Source: Oscillospiraceae bacterium
Lineage (GTDB): Bacteria; Bacillota; Clostridia; Oscillospirales; QAMX01
Assembly (NCBI GenBank): GCA_015068345.1
Contig: SVKS01000010.1
Coordinates: forward strand, 1 to 36,247
Direction of reading: 5' to 3'
Length of the DNA: 36,247 bases
A model generated the notes under the pieces. The model did no database searches. It saw only the letters and a list, made by a program, of their open reading frames with translations, and was not told the origin of the DNA. Positions 1-8,958 of this stretch are shown one piece after another. The position numbers and the translations under genes are program-made. Position 1 is the stretch's first letter, and every line of letters starts with the position of its first letter.

Positions 1-20
1 ACACAGGAGGTGCCGTTTCC

Positions 21-1712
21 ATGATCCATATCGTTACCAAAGAGGAGATCCAAAAGGGCTGGTCGGGGGAGAAGAAGTACCGTATCACCGACGAAAACGG
101 TACCCCCTACCTGCTCCGGGTCGCCAACAGCAGCCAAAAGACAAAAAAAGAGGCCGAATTCCGCCTGATGCAACGGGTAGCCGCCCTGGGGATCCCCATG
201 TGCGAGCCCCTGGAATTCGGCGAAGATGAGGAGGGCGTCTGGTCGATCCAGCGCTGGATCGACGGGAAGGATATGGAGGAGGTCATCCCCGCCCTTCCCG
301 ATGCCCGGCAATACGCCTATGGGTTGGAGGCCGGGGCTTACCTTAAGCTGATCCACAGCATCCCGGCCCCGGCCAACCAGGAGCCCTGGGAGCCCCGGTT
401 CAACCGAAAAATGGACTACAAGATTCAAAAATATACCGAGTGCCCCCTGAAATATGAGGGTGGAGAAGCGTTTCTCTCCTACATTGCCGAAAACCGGCAT
501 CTGCTTGCGGGTCGCCCCCAAACCTTCCAGCACGGGGACTATCATATCGGCAACATGATGCTCGACCGAAACCGAAAGCTTCAGATCATTGACTTCAATC
601 GTTTCGATTTTGGTGACCCCTGGGAGGAATTTAACCGCATCGTCTGGTGCGCCCAGAAAAGCCCCCTCTTTGCCACCGGCATGGTCAACGGCTACTTCCA
701 TGGGGAGGTCCCTATGGAATTCTGGCGGCTTTTGGCCCTGTACATAGCCAGCAACACCCTTTCCTCCCTCTACTGGGCCATTCCCTTCGGAGAAGGGGAG
801 ATCGAAACCATGCGCCGCCAGGCCGCCGAAGTTCTCACCTGGTATGACGGCATGAAAAACCCCATCCCCACCTGGTACCGGTGCAATTTTCACCTGCAGT
901 ATCTGGATGGTATCCCCTTCAAGATGAAGACCCCTTTTGATTTCTCCTTTCTTTCGGAATACGGTCGGGTCTTCAAAATTTTTGACGACCAGGATTCGGG
1001 CAACATCTGTTTCGGGTGTGAAAAAGATGGGAAAAGGGTCTTCGTGAAATTTGCCGGAGCCCCCACCGCCGAATACGATGGAGATCCTGCTGATGCAGTG
1101 GAAAGACTCCTGAAAACCCTCCCTATCTACCGGGACCTGCGCCACAAAAACCTGATCGCCCTTTTGGATTCCCGGGAGGTTGCCGGAGGATATGCCATGA
1201 TCTTTGAATGGGCCGAGGGGATCTCCATGGGACGCATGTATCCTCCCGAGCACCAGTCCTTCATGGCGCTTCCCACGGCAGATCGGTTACAGGTTTTTTC
1301 GGACATTCTGGATTTCTTCCTGTACGTCGGCTTTCAAAACTACCTGGCGGTGGATTTTTACGATGGAAGTGTTATGTATGACCCCAAAACCAGAAAAACC
1401 ACCATCTGCGATATCGACTTTTTCCGCCGCCTGCCCACCCAAAACGACATGGGACGCATGTGGGGCAGTTCCAAATTCCAGGCTCCGGAGGAATACGTTC
1501 CGGGGGCCGCCCTGGACACTGCCACCAACGTCTACAACTTAGGTTCCATGGCCTTCGCCCTGTTTGCTTCCTACCAACGCACCCGGGAAAGCTGGGAGCT
1601 TTCCGACAGGCTTTTTGCCGTGGCTACCAAAGCCACCGCAAGCGACCGGCGAGATCGCTATCCCGATGTAAAGGCCCTGAAAGAAGCATGGGAGGCGGCC
1701 CTTCATGAATAA
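21..1712 (+). CDS. Two-domain kinase: N-terminal aminoglycoside-phosphotransferase (APH)-like domain fused to C-terminal protein-kinase-like domain
   Basis: SD aggaggtg upstream of ATG. N-half has HGDYHIGNMML and IIDFNRFDFGDPWEEF (APH catalytic and metal motifs). C-half has VFVKF (VAIK-like Lys), AVDFYDGSVMYD (HRD-like loop), ICDIDFF (DFG-like) and APEE. Confidence 0.85.
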   Translation: MIHIVTKEEIQKGWSGEKKYRITDENGTPYLLRVANSSQKTKKEAEFRLMQRVAALGIPMCEPLEFGEDEEGVWSIQRWIDGKDMEEVIPALPDARQYAYGLEAGAYLKLIHSIPAPANQEPWEPRFNRKMDYKIQKYTECPLKYEGGEAFLSYIAENRHLLAGRPQTFQHGDYHIGNMMLDRNRKLQIIDFNRFDFGDPWEEFNRIVWCAQKSPLFATGMVNGYFHGEVPMEFWRLLALYIASNTLSSLYWAIPFGEGEIETMRRQAAEVLTWYDGMKNPIPTWYRCNFHLQYLDGIPFKMKTPFDFSFLSEYGRVFKIFDDQDSGNICFGCEKDGKRVFVKFAGAPTAEYDGDPADAVERLLKTLPIYRDLRHKNLIALLDSREVAGGYAMIFEWAEGISMGRMYPPEHQSFMALPTADRLQVFSDILDFFLYVGFQNYLAVDFYDGSVMYDPKTRKTTICDIDFFRRLPTQNDMGRMWGSSKFQAPEEYVPGAALDTATNVYNLGSMAFALFASYQRTRESWELSDRLFAVATKATASDRRDRYPDVKALKEAWEAALHE

Positions 1713-2547
1713 GCTTCTGCTTGTGGACGGCAGCAATCTGCTGTTTCAAATGTTTTTCGGTATGCCCGCCCGTATTGTGAATGCCCAAGGGAAGGCCATT
1801 CAGGGTACCCTGGGCTTTGTGGGTGCCCTTCGCAAAATTATCCGCATGACCTCCCCCACCCATCTGGCGGTGCTGTTTGACGGGGAGCACGAAAATGAAC
1901 GGACAGCGCTGAACGCCGATTACAAGGCAAACCGTCCCGATTACAGCCAGACCCCGGAGGAGGAGACCCCCTTTTCCCAACTACCCGACGTGTACGCCGC
2001 CCTGGACTACATGGGCATCCCCCACGCCGAAACCAAAACCTGCGAAACCGACGACTGGATGGCAAGCTACGCTGAACAATTGCCGGAAGGGTGGGATCTT
2101 GTGATTTCCTCCTTTGACAGCGACTTTTTCCAGCTGATCTCCCCCCGGGTGTCGGTACTTCGCTATCGGGGTGAAAAGACGATGATCCACACTCCCGAAA
2201 CCATTCAGGAGAAATTCGGTATCCTTCCCCAGCAATACGCCGACTTCAAGTCCCTCACCGGCGACTCTGCAGATAACATCCGGGGAGCCCGCCACGTGGG
2301 TCCCAAAACCGCCGCCTGGCTCCTTTCCATATACGGCAGTCTGGATGGTATCCTCCAAAACGTCACGTCCATCCCCAAGCCCGCCATCCGGGAGGCGCTT
2401 TTGCAGGATTCCGACCATCTTCGTACCAATTACCGCCTTATCAAGCTCACTGGGGCGCATGCTCTGCCCTTTGCCCCGGAAGACTTGATTTTCACCCCCA
2501 AGGATCACACTACCACCGAGATTTTGAAAGGAATCGGACTCCGATGA
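1705..2547 (+). CDS. Stand-alone 5'-3' exonuclease / FEN-like nuclease (Pol I N-terminal domain family)
   Basis: LLVDGSNLLFQMFF, YKANRPD, ETDDW, SFDSDFFQLI, GDSADNIRGARHVGPKTA (53EXO + H3TH motifs). Overlaps the upstream gene by 8 nt. Confidence 0.88.
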   Translation: MNKLLLVDGSNLLFQMFFGMPARIVNAQGKAIQGTLGFVGALRKIIRMTSPTHLAVLFDGEHENERTALNADYKANRPDYSQTPEEETPFSQLPDVYAALDYMGIPHAETKTCETDDWMASYAEQLPEGWDLVISSFDSDFFQLISPRVSVLRYRGEKTMIHTPETIQEKFGILPQQYADFKSLTGDSADNIRGARHVGPKTAAWLLSIYGSLDGILQNVTSIPKPAIREALLQDSDHLRTNYRLIKLTGAHALPFAPEDLIFTPKDHTTTEILKGIGLR

Positions 2548-3167
2548 ATGCTTTTGATCCGAATTTACAGGCTGTGAAGAACCACTATGATACCCTGATC
2601 GACCTGGATAACGACCCTGCCCGGGACCCGGAACCCCTGCGGGCCCACATGGACAAGTGGGACGGTCCGGCTTTTCTGGATGCTCTGGCCCTTTCCCCCG
2701 AGAAGTCCGTACTGGAAATCGGGGTAGGCAGCGGTCGACTGGCCCTGCAGGTAGCTCCCAGGTGTAAATCCTTTTGGGGCATCGACCTTTCCCCCAAGAC
2801 CATTGTCCGGGCCGCCGTAAATCTGGCGGATCACCCAAACGTCACTCTGGTGGAGGGAGATTTCATGGTCTTCAGCCCCGGACGGCAGTTTGATGTCATC
2901 TATTCCTCCCTGACCTTTTTTCATCTGCCAGACAAAGCCGAAGCCATCCGAAAGGTGGCTGACCTGCTTGCTCCCGGCGGGCGCTTCGTTCTTTCGGTGG
3001 ATAAAAATCCCACCTATGCCATTGACTTCGGCACTCACCGGGTCCCCCTTTACCCAGATACTCCCAGCGAGATCCTAGCAAGTTTGGAAAAAGCATACCT
3101 GATTCTAAAAGCGCAGTTTGACACCGAGTTTGCCCATATTTTTGTAGCAGTCAAGGAGGAAGTATGA
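2544..3167 (+). CDS. Class I SAM-dependent methyltransferase
   Basis: VLEIGVGSGRLALQVAP (motif I), FDVIYSSLTFFHLPDK, LLAPGGRFVLSVD. ATGA overlap with the preceding gene. Confidence 0.88.
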   Translation: MNAFDPNLQAVKNHYDTLIDLDNDPARDPEPLRAHMDKWDGPAFLDALALSPEKSVLEIGVGSGRLALQVAPRCKSFWGIDLSPKTIVRAAVNLADHPNVTLVEGDFMVFSPGRQFDVIYSSLTFFHLPDKAEAIRKVADLLAPGGRFVLSVDKNPTYAIDFGTHRVPLYPDTPSEILASLEKAYLILKAQFDTEFAHIFVAVKEEV

Positions 3168-3949
3168 TACGCCCCATCACAAAAGAGCATCTGCCCCAAG
3201 CCACAGCCTTGATCCGGGAGGCCTTCGGCACGGTGGCCCGGGAGTTTGGCATCACCCCGGAAAATTCTCCCCGTTTCACTGCTTTCGCCACCACCGAAGA
3301 GCGGCTTACCTGGCACCTGGAGGGGGAAAAGCGACCCATGTTCGGTTATTTTGAGGGGGATACGCTTGTTGGTTATTACTCCCTGGCCCTTTTAGAAGAA
3401 GACCGGGTGGAGCTCAATAACCTTGCGGTGGCCCCCAGCCATCGCCACCAAGGTATCGGAAAAGCTCTGCTCCTCCACGCCTTTAACATGGCTCGCTCCT
3501 ATAACCGGTTGATCATGGAGATCGGTATTGTGGAGGAAAATCAGCGCCTGCGGGCCTGGTACGAATCACTCGGTTTTGTCCATACCGGTACCAAGAAGTT
3601 TGACTTCTTCTCCTTCACCTGTGGCTACATGGTTCGGAGACTGGACGGGGTATGCTATTGCGGTCATGACTGCGATCGGTGCGTCACCCGCCTTGCACCC
3701 GGAAGTCCCGCCCTGATTCAGCAGGCACAAGCCTTCTACAAGAATTCCTTTGATATGGATATTCCCCCGGAAGCCATCCATTGCGGCGGCGGTCACAGTG
3801 AGGACCTCTTTGCACTCTGCGCCGATTGTCCCTTCCGCAACTGCTCCCGAAAAAAGGGACTTTACTTCTGCGCCGCCTGTCCCGATTATCCCTGCGCACC
3901 CCTTGCAGAATACCAAGCCAAATACGTCAACCAATGCAACCAGATATAA
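3164..3949 (+). CDS. GNAT-family N-acetyltransferase fused to a cysteine-rich DUF3795-like domain
   Basis: GNAT core LNNLAVAPSHRHQGIGKALLLHA. C-terminal CYCGHDCDRC...CADCPFRNCSRKKGLYFCAACPDYPC. ATGA overlap with the preceding gene. Confidence 0.85.
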   Translation: MIRPITKEHLPQATALIREAFGTVAREFGITPENSPRFTAFATTEERLTWHLEGEKRPMFGYFEGDTLVGYYSLALLEEDRVELNNLAVAPSHRHQGIGKALLLHAFNMARSYNRLIMEIGIVEENQRLRAWYESLGFVHTGTKKFDFFSFTCGYMVRRLDGVCYCGHDCDRCVTRLAPGSPALIQQAQAFYKNSFDMDIPPEAIHCGGGHSEDLFALCADCPFRNCSRKKGLYFCAACPDYPCAPLAEYQAKYVNQCNQI

Positions 3950-3952
3950 AGG

Positions 3953-3992
3953 AAAAACTGCTGTTACCCGGATGGGTAACAGCAGTTTTTTT
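3953..3992. terminator. Bidirectional Rho-independent terminator between the convergent GNAT and secA genes
   Basis: aaaaactgctgttaccc-ggat-gggtaacagcagttttttt: near-perfect stem with A and T tracts on either side. The T tract overlaps the secA stop codon. Confidence 0.9.
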
Positions 3993-6756
3993 ATGCCTTC
4001 TCTTCGGTATTTTCCTTGAGATAACAGCACTTTTTGTACTTTTTCCCACTTCCGCAGGGGCAGGGATCGTTGGGTCCTACCTTTTTGGCTTTGCGGACCG
4101 GGGTCTTGGGCTGACTCTTGTCCCCAGAGCCGCCGCCGGCAAAGGCGGTGGTCACCGCCACCGAAGCCTGACGCTTGGGCTCTTCGGACCGCAGGCGGAA
4201 GGTATACATATTGCGGACCGTATCCTGGCGAATGTCGTCCACCATGGCGTCGAACATTTCAAAGCCCTCGGTCTTGTAGGCATTCACGGGATCCACCTGG
4301 CCGTAGGCACGCATGCCGATACCACGCCGGAGCTCGTGCATGGCGTCAATGTGATCCATCCACTTTTCATCCACGTTGCGAAGCAGAATCACCCGCTCCA
4401 CTTCTCGCATGCGCTCACTGCCAATTTCGGCTTCCCGCTTGGCATAAAGCTCCTCAGCTTCATTCCGGATGCGATCCAGCAGGGTCTCCTTACCAAAGCT
4501 TTCCCAATCTCTTTCGATTTCTTCCCGGGTTTCTGGCTTCAGGAGGAAGGTCAGCTTGGCGGCCAGGGTTCTGGCGGGAATTTCGTTTTCGAAGTGATCT
4601 TCTCCCCCAAAAGCCTGGTTGACCTCGGCTTCCACGGTGCTTTGGATCATCTTTTTGATATGATCGCTGACGTCGGCATCGCTGAGGACCTCCAGACGCT
4701 GGCCATAGATGATTTCGCGCATACGGTTCATCACGTCGTCATACTGGAGAACGCTCTTACGCACCTGGAAGTTGCGGCTTTCGATGCGTTTCTGGGCATT
4801 TTCAATGGCGGAGGTAATAAAGGAATGCTCAATGGGCATATCCTCAGCCCCCATGCTGGTCATCATGGCGTTGACCCGTTCACCCCCGAAGAGACGCATC
4901 AGATCGTCCTCCAGAGAGATGAAGAATCGGCTTTCCCCCGGGTCGCCCTGGCGGCCGGCACGGCCCCGGAGCTGGTTATCGATACGACGGCTTTCGTGCC
5001 GTTCGGTACCAATGATGAAGAGGCCGCCTGCGGCAATGACTTCCTTGCTTTCTTCCCGGGTTTCTTCCTTGTATTTTTCCACAAGGTTGTTGAACTCTCG
5101 ACGAATTTCCAGAATTTCTTCCGAATCGGTTTCTCCGTAGCCGTCGGCTTCCATAATCAGCTCTTCGGCATACCCCTTTTTGCGAAGCTCAGCACGGGCC
5201 ATAAATTCGGGGTTACCCCCCAGGATAATGTCGGTACCACGGCCCGCCATGTTGGTGGCAATGGTGACGGCACCTTTTTTACCCGCCTGGGCAACGATTT
5301 CGGCTTCCTTTTCGTGGTGTTTGGCGTTCAAAACGGTATGCTTGATGCCACGCTTGGTGAGCATTTTGGAAAGGAGTTCTGACTTATCAATAGAAACCGT
5401 ACCCACCAGCACCGGTTGTCCCTTCTTGTGGCATTCCTCCACCTGATCAATCACGGCGTTATACTTCACCGAAACCTTGCTATACACCACGTCGTGGTGG
5501 TCCACACGGATCATGGGCAGGTTGGTGGGAATTTCGATAACGTCCAGTCTGTAGATCTGCTGGAATTCCTCCTCCTCGGTCTTGGCGGTACCGGTCATGC
5601 CGGACAGACGCTTGTAGAGGCGGAAGTAGTTCTGGAAGGTGATGGTAGCAACCGTTTTGTTTTCGCTTTCCACCTTGACCCCTTCCTTGGCCTCAATGGC
5701 CTGGTGAAGTCCTTCGTTATAGCGGCGACCGATCATCAAACGACCGGTAAATTCATCAACAATAATGACCTGTCCGTTTTGAACCACGTAGTCCACGTCC
5801 CGGACCATAACGCCCCGGGCTCGGATGGCCTGATTGATGTGATGGTAGAGCTCCGAGTTTTCGGGGTCGGTCAGGTTGTCCACCCCAAATGCACGCTCGG
5901 CCTTTTCCACACCGCTGGGCAGGAGGGATGCTGAACGGGCCTTCTCGTCCACCACGTAGTCCCCATCCAGATCCTCCTGAAGCTGTTTATCCTCCAACTC
6001 CTTGACCTTGGTGCACCGAAGCCCGGCCACAAAACGGTCGGCTTTTTCGTACATGTCGGTGGATTTGTCTCCACGGCCCGAAATGATCAAAGGAGTTCGG
6101 GCTTCGTCCACCAGGATGGAGTCCACTTCGTCCACAATGGCGAAGGCATGGCCCCGCTGGACCATGTCCCGCTTGTAAAGGGTCATATTATCCCGCAGGT
6201 AGTCAAATCCAAGCTCGTTATTGGTGGCATAGGTAATGTCGCTGGCATAGGCTTCCCGGCGTTGGGAAGGCGTCATCTCCCGGAGAACGATGCCGGTAGT
6301 CATGCCCAGCATACGGAAGACCTTGCTCATCATTTCCCCCTGGAACTTCGCCAGGTAATCGTTAACGGTGACAATATGCACCGGATTCCCGGTAAGAGCA
6401 TTCAGGTAGGCAGGCATAACGGCGGTGATGGTTTTACCTTCACCGGTCTTCATTTCGGCAATACGGCCTTGGTGCAATACCAGACCACCCACCACCTGTA
6501 CCTCAAAGGGTTTCTTTTCCAGCGCACGCCAGGTGGCTTCCCTGGCGGCCGCAAAGGCTTCGATAATGATGTCGTTATCGTCAATGGTGGCACCATTTGC
6601 CAGGCGAGCCCGAAGCTCGTCGGTTTTGCCCCGGAGTTCCTCATTTGTGAGGGCAGAATATTCCTCATCCTTCGCCAGAATGGCTTTTACCAGTGGCTGA
6701 TTCTTTTTCAATTCCCGTTCGCTTTTGGTGCCGAACAGTTTAGTCAATAAACTCAT
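3991..6756 (-). CDS. secA: Preprotein translocase ATPase subunit SecA
   Basis: [56 protein letters not shown]-terminal zinc motif [14 protein letters not shown]. Start trimmed from 6783 to the ATG preceded by aggaaa. Confidence 0.98.
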   Translation of the reverse strand: MSLLTKLFGTKSERELKKNQPLVKAILAKDEEYSALTNEELRGKTDELRARLANGATIDDNDIIIEAFAAAREATWRALEKKPFEVQVVGGLVLHQGRIAEMKTGEGKTITAVMPAYLNALTGNPVHIVTVNDYLAKFQGEMMSKVFRMLGMTTGIVLREMTPSQRREAYASDITYATNNELGFDYLRDNMTLYKRDMVQRGHAFAIVDEVDSILVDEARTPLIISGRGDKSTDMYEKADRFVAGLRCTKVKELEDKQLQEDLDGDYVVDEKARSASLLPSGVEKAERAFGVDNLTDPENSELYHHINQAIRARGVMVRDVDYVVQNGQVIIVDEFTGRLMIGRRYNEGLHQAIEAKEGVKVESENKTVATITFQNYFRLYKRLSGMTGTAKTEEEEFQQIYRLDVIEIPTNLPMIRVDHHDVVYSKVSVKYNAVIDQVEECHKKGQPVLVGTVSIDKSELLSKMLTKRGIKHTVLNAKHHEKEAEIVAQAGKKGAVTIATNMAGRGTDIILGGNPEFMARAELRKKGYAEELIMEADGYGETDSEEILEIRREFNNLVEKYKEETREESKEVIAAGGLFIIGTERHESRRIDNQLRGRAGRQGDPGESRFFISLEDDLMRLFGGERVNAMMTSMGAEDMPIEHSFITSAIENAQKRIESRNFQVRKSVLQYDDVMNRMREIIYGQRLEVLSDADVSDHIKKMIQSTVEAEVNQAFGGEDHFENEIPARTLAAKLTFLLKPETREEIERDWESFGKETLLDRIRNEAEELYAKREAEIGSERMREVERVILLRNVDEKWMDHIDAMHELRRGIGMRAYGQVDPVNAYKTEGFEMFDAMVDDIRQDTVRNMYTFRLRSEEPKRQASVAVTTAFAGGGSGDKSQPKTPVRKAKKVGPNDPCPCGSGKKYKKCCYLKENTEEKA

Positions 6757-6818
6757 GTTGTTTTCCTTTCCCGGAGTATACAATCACATTTTCTTGTTTC
6801 AATTTGTGATTACTCTAT

Positions 6819-6824
6819 ATTATA
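6819..6824 (-). promoter_or_regulatory. Putative -10 element (TATAAT) for secA
   Basis: Minus strand reads gtgaTATAATatagag about 65 nt upstream of the secA ATG. The -35 is weak. Confidence 0.45.
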
Positions 6825-6896
6825 TCACACTCCTTTGCATAAAGAAAGCCGAAATGCGCAAAATGAAAAAGATTCATAAAAAAAGGAGCTATTTTC

Positions 6897-7526
6897 ATGT
6901 CCGATACTCTTCTTTCCCCTGTTGAAAAATCCCCTTCTGTTCATTGTCTGGTGATTGTGGGTCACATTGAAGGCCATGCCGAGCTTGCCGGCGGAATGAA
7001 AACCACCAAATACGAACACGTTCTTCCCTCCTTGGCATCGGTGGAGCAAAGTCCGGAAATCGAAGGACTCCTGGTCCTCATCAATACCGCCGGGGGCGAC
7101 GTGGAGGCGGGGCTTGCCATTGCGGAAATCATCGCCGGTATGAAAACCCCCACCGCCTCCCTGGTGCTTGGTGGGGGCCATTCCATTGGAGTTCCCATCG
7201 CTGTGGCGGCAAAGCGCTCCTTCATTGCCCCCTCTGCCGCCATGACCCTGCACCCGGTGCGCATCAACGGTTCGGTTATCGGCGCCCCGGAGACCTACCA
7301 GTATCTTTCCAAAATGCAGGATCGGGTCCTGTCCTTTGTCACCACCCATAGCAGTATCACAGATGCGGAATACCGCCGTCTGATGAACACCGGCGGCGGT
7401 AACGCCGGGGAAACCGGCAGTATTCTGAGTAGCTCGGAAGCAGTGGATTGCGGCCTGATTGACCAGGTGGGAAGTCTGTCGGACGCCCTTGCTTACCTGG
7501 CGGAGGCGGCCAAGAAAAAGGATTGA
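6897..7526 (+). CDS. tepA: ClpP-like serine protease of the TepA (translocation-enhancing protein) type
   Basis: INTAGGDVEAGLAIAEII, GGGHSIGVPIAVAAKRSFIAPSAAMTLHPVRING (Ser and His of the ClpP fold). SD aaaggagct. Confidence 0.85.
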   Translation: MSDTLLSPVEKSPSVHCLVIVGHIEGHAELAGGMKTTKYEHVLPSLASVEQSPEIEGLLVLINTAGGDVEAGLAIAEIIAGMKTPTASLVLGGGHSIGVPIAVAAKRSFIAPSAAMTLHPVRINGSVIGAPETYQYLSKMQDRVLSFVTTHSSITDAEYRRLMNTGGGNAGETGSILSSSEAVDCGLIDQVGSLSDALAYLAEAAKKKD

Positions 7527-7551
7527 ATTCCATCCCTTCCCATGTTATAAT
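7523..7551 (+). promoter_or_regulatory. Sigma-A-type promoter of the metY-like gene
   Basis: TTGAAT (7523-7528), 17-nt spacer, TATAAT (7546-7551). The -35 overlaps the tepA stop codon. Confidence 0.75.
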
Positions 7552-7656
7552 AGGGATACCGTAGTGGTTTTCCCGTTTTAGATGCTGTTTTCCCGGCAAA
7601 TGGGATGGTCAACGAAAACCCCTTCGGGCAAACAGCAAACGAAAGGAAGTTTTTCC

Positions 7657-8922
7657 ATGCACGTAGATTCTAAGTGCCTTCATGCCGGGTATGCCCCTAA
7701 AAACGGCGAACCCAATGCCCTGCCTATTTATCAATCCACCACCTACCGCTACGATTCCACCGAGCACATCGGCCGCCTCTTTGACCTGAAGGAAGAAGGC
7801 CACATGTACTCCCGGATTTCCAACCCCACCGTAGCCGCTGTGGAAGCCAAGATTGCCGCCCTGGAGGGTGGTGTGGCCGCCGTATGCACCACCTCCGGCA
7901 TGGCCGCCATCCTTTTGACCGTTTTGAATATCTGCAAAACCGGTGACCACATCGTCGCCTCGGCTGAAATTTACGGGGGCTCCATCAACCTCCTGTCCTT
8001 TACCCTGAAGCGCTATGGCATTGACGTTACCTTTATTCCGGTGGATTCCACCAAGGAGGAAATCAAGGCCGCCATCAAGGAAAATACCCGTATGGTCTTT
8101 GGGGAAACCATTGCCAATCCCGCCATCTCGGTGTTGGATATTGAAGTGTTTGCCGCCGCCGCCCATGAATGCGGCATCCCCCTGGTAATTGACAACACCT
8201 TCGCCACCCCCATCCTTTGCCGTCCCTTCGAATGGGGCGCGGATATCGTGGTCCACTCCACCTCCAAATATATGGATGGTCACGCCACCGTGGTAGGCGG
8301 TGTGGTGGTGGACGGAGGCAAATTCAACTGGGAAAACGGCAAGTTCCCCGAGCTCTGCGAACCGGATGAGTCCTACCATGGTGTACGCTACACCAAGCAG
8401 TTTGGGGCCGCCGCATTCGCCACCAAGGCCCGTTGCCAGCTGGTACGTGACCTGGGCATTGCTCCCAGCGCCATGGATGCCTTCCTCTTGGATCTGGGGC
8501 TCCAGTCCCTGGCTGTGCGTATGGAGCGCCATTGCCGGAATGCGGAAGCCTGCGCTGAATATTTTGAAAACCATCCCATGGTGGAATTTGTCAACTACCC
8601 CACCCTGAAAAGCAACAAATACTACGACCTGGCTCAAAAGTACCTGCCCAAGGGAGCCAGCGGCGTCATCGGCTTCTCCATCAAGGGAAGCCGGGACAAT
8701 GCCATCAAGTTTATGGACTCCCTTCAGCTTGCCATCAACGCCGTCCACGTGGCGGATGCCCGCACCATGGTGCTCCACCCCGCCAGCGAAACCCACCGCC
8801 AGCTCAATGACGAGCAGCTGATTGCTGCCGGTATTACCCCGGGTCTGGTCCGTTTCTCGGTAGGTATCGAAAACATCGAGGACATTCTGGCTGACGTGAA
8901 ACAGGCCTTCGACGCCATCTGA
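7657..8922 (+). CDS. metY: O-acetylhomoserine aminocarboxypropyltransferase / Cys-Met metabolism PLP-dependent enzyme
   Basis: MHVDSKCLHAGYAPKNGEPNALPIYQSTTYRYDS, SRISNPTVAAVEAKIAALEGG, VHSTSKYMDGHATVVGG (PLP Lys), HPASETHRQL. Start trimmed to the ATG with SD gaaaggaag. Confidence 0.9.
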   Translation: MHVDSKCLHAGYAPKNGEPNALPIYQSTTYRYDSTEHIGRLFDLKEEGHMYSRISNPTVAAVEAKIAALEGGVAAVCTTSGMAAILLTVLNICKTGDHIVASAEIYGGSINLLSFTLKRYGIDVTFIPVDSTKEEIKAAIKENTRMVFGETIANPAISVLDIEVFAAAAHECGIPLVIDNTFATPILCRPFEWGADIVVHSTSKYMDGHATVVGGVVVDGGKFNWENGKFPELCEPDESYHGVRYTKQFGAAAFATKARCQLVRDLGIAPSAMDAFLLDLGLQSLAVRMERHCRNAEACAEYFENHPMVEFVNYPTLKSNKYYDLAQKYLPKGASGVIGFSIKGSRDNAIKFMDSLQLAINAVHVADARTMVLHPASETHRQLNDEQLIAAGITPGLVRFSVGIENIEDILADVKQAFDAI

Positions 8923-8958
8923 CAAATCAAAATTATTACATAGAAAGGATTCCTACTT

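Noticed and set aside
3826-5382. 518-aa + strand ORF opposite secA (and the overlapping 4709..5140, 5416..5934 and 6148..6750 ORFs)
   Set aside because: Shadow ORFs antisense to a clear secA reading frame; no recognisable motifs and no RBS.
7609-8925. 438-aa minus ORF antisense to the metY-like gene
   Set aside because: Composition (Gly/His/Val-rich) reflects the complement of a biased coding frame; the + strand gene has clear family motifs.
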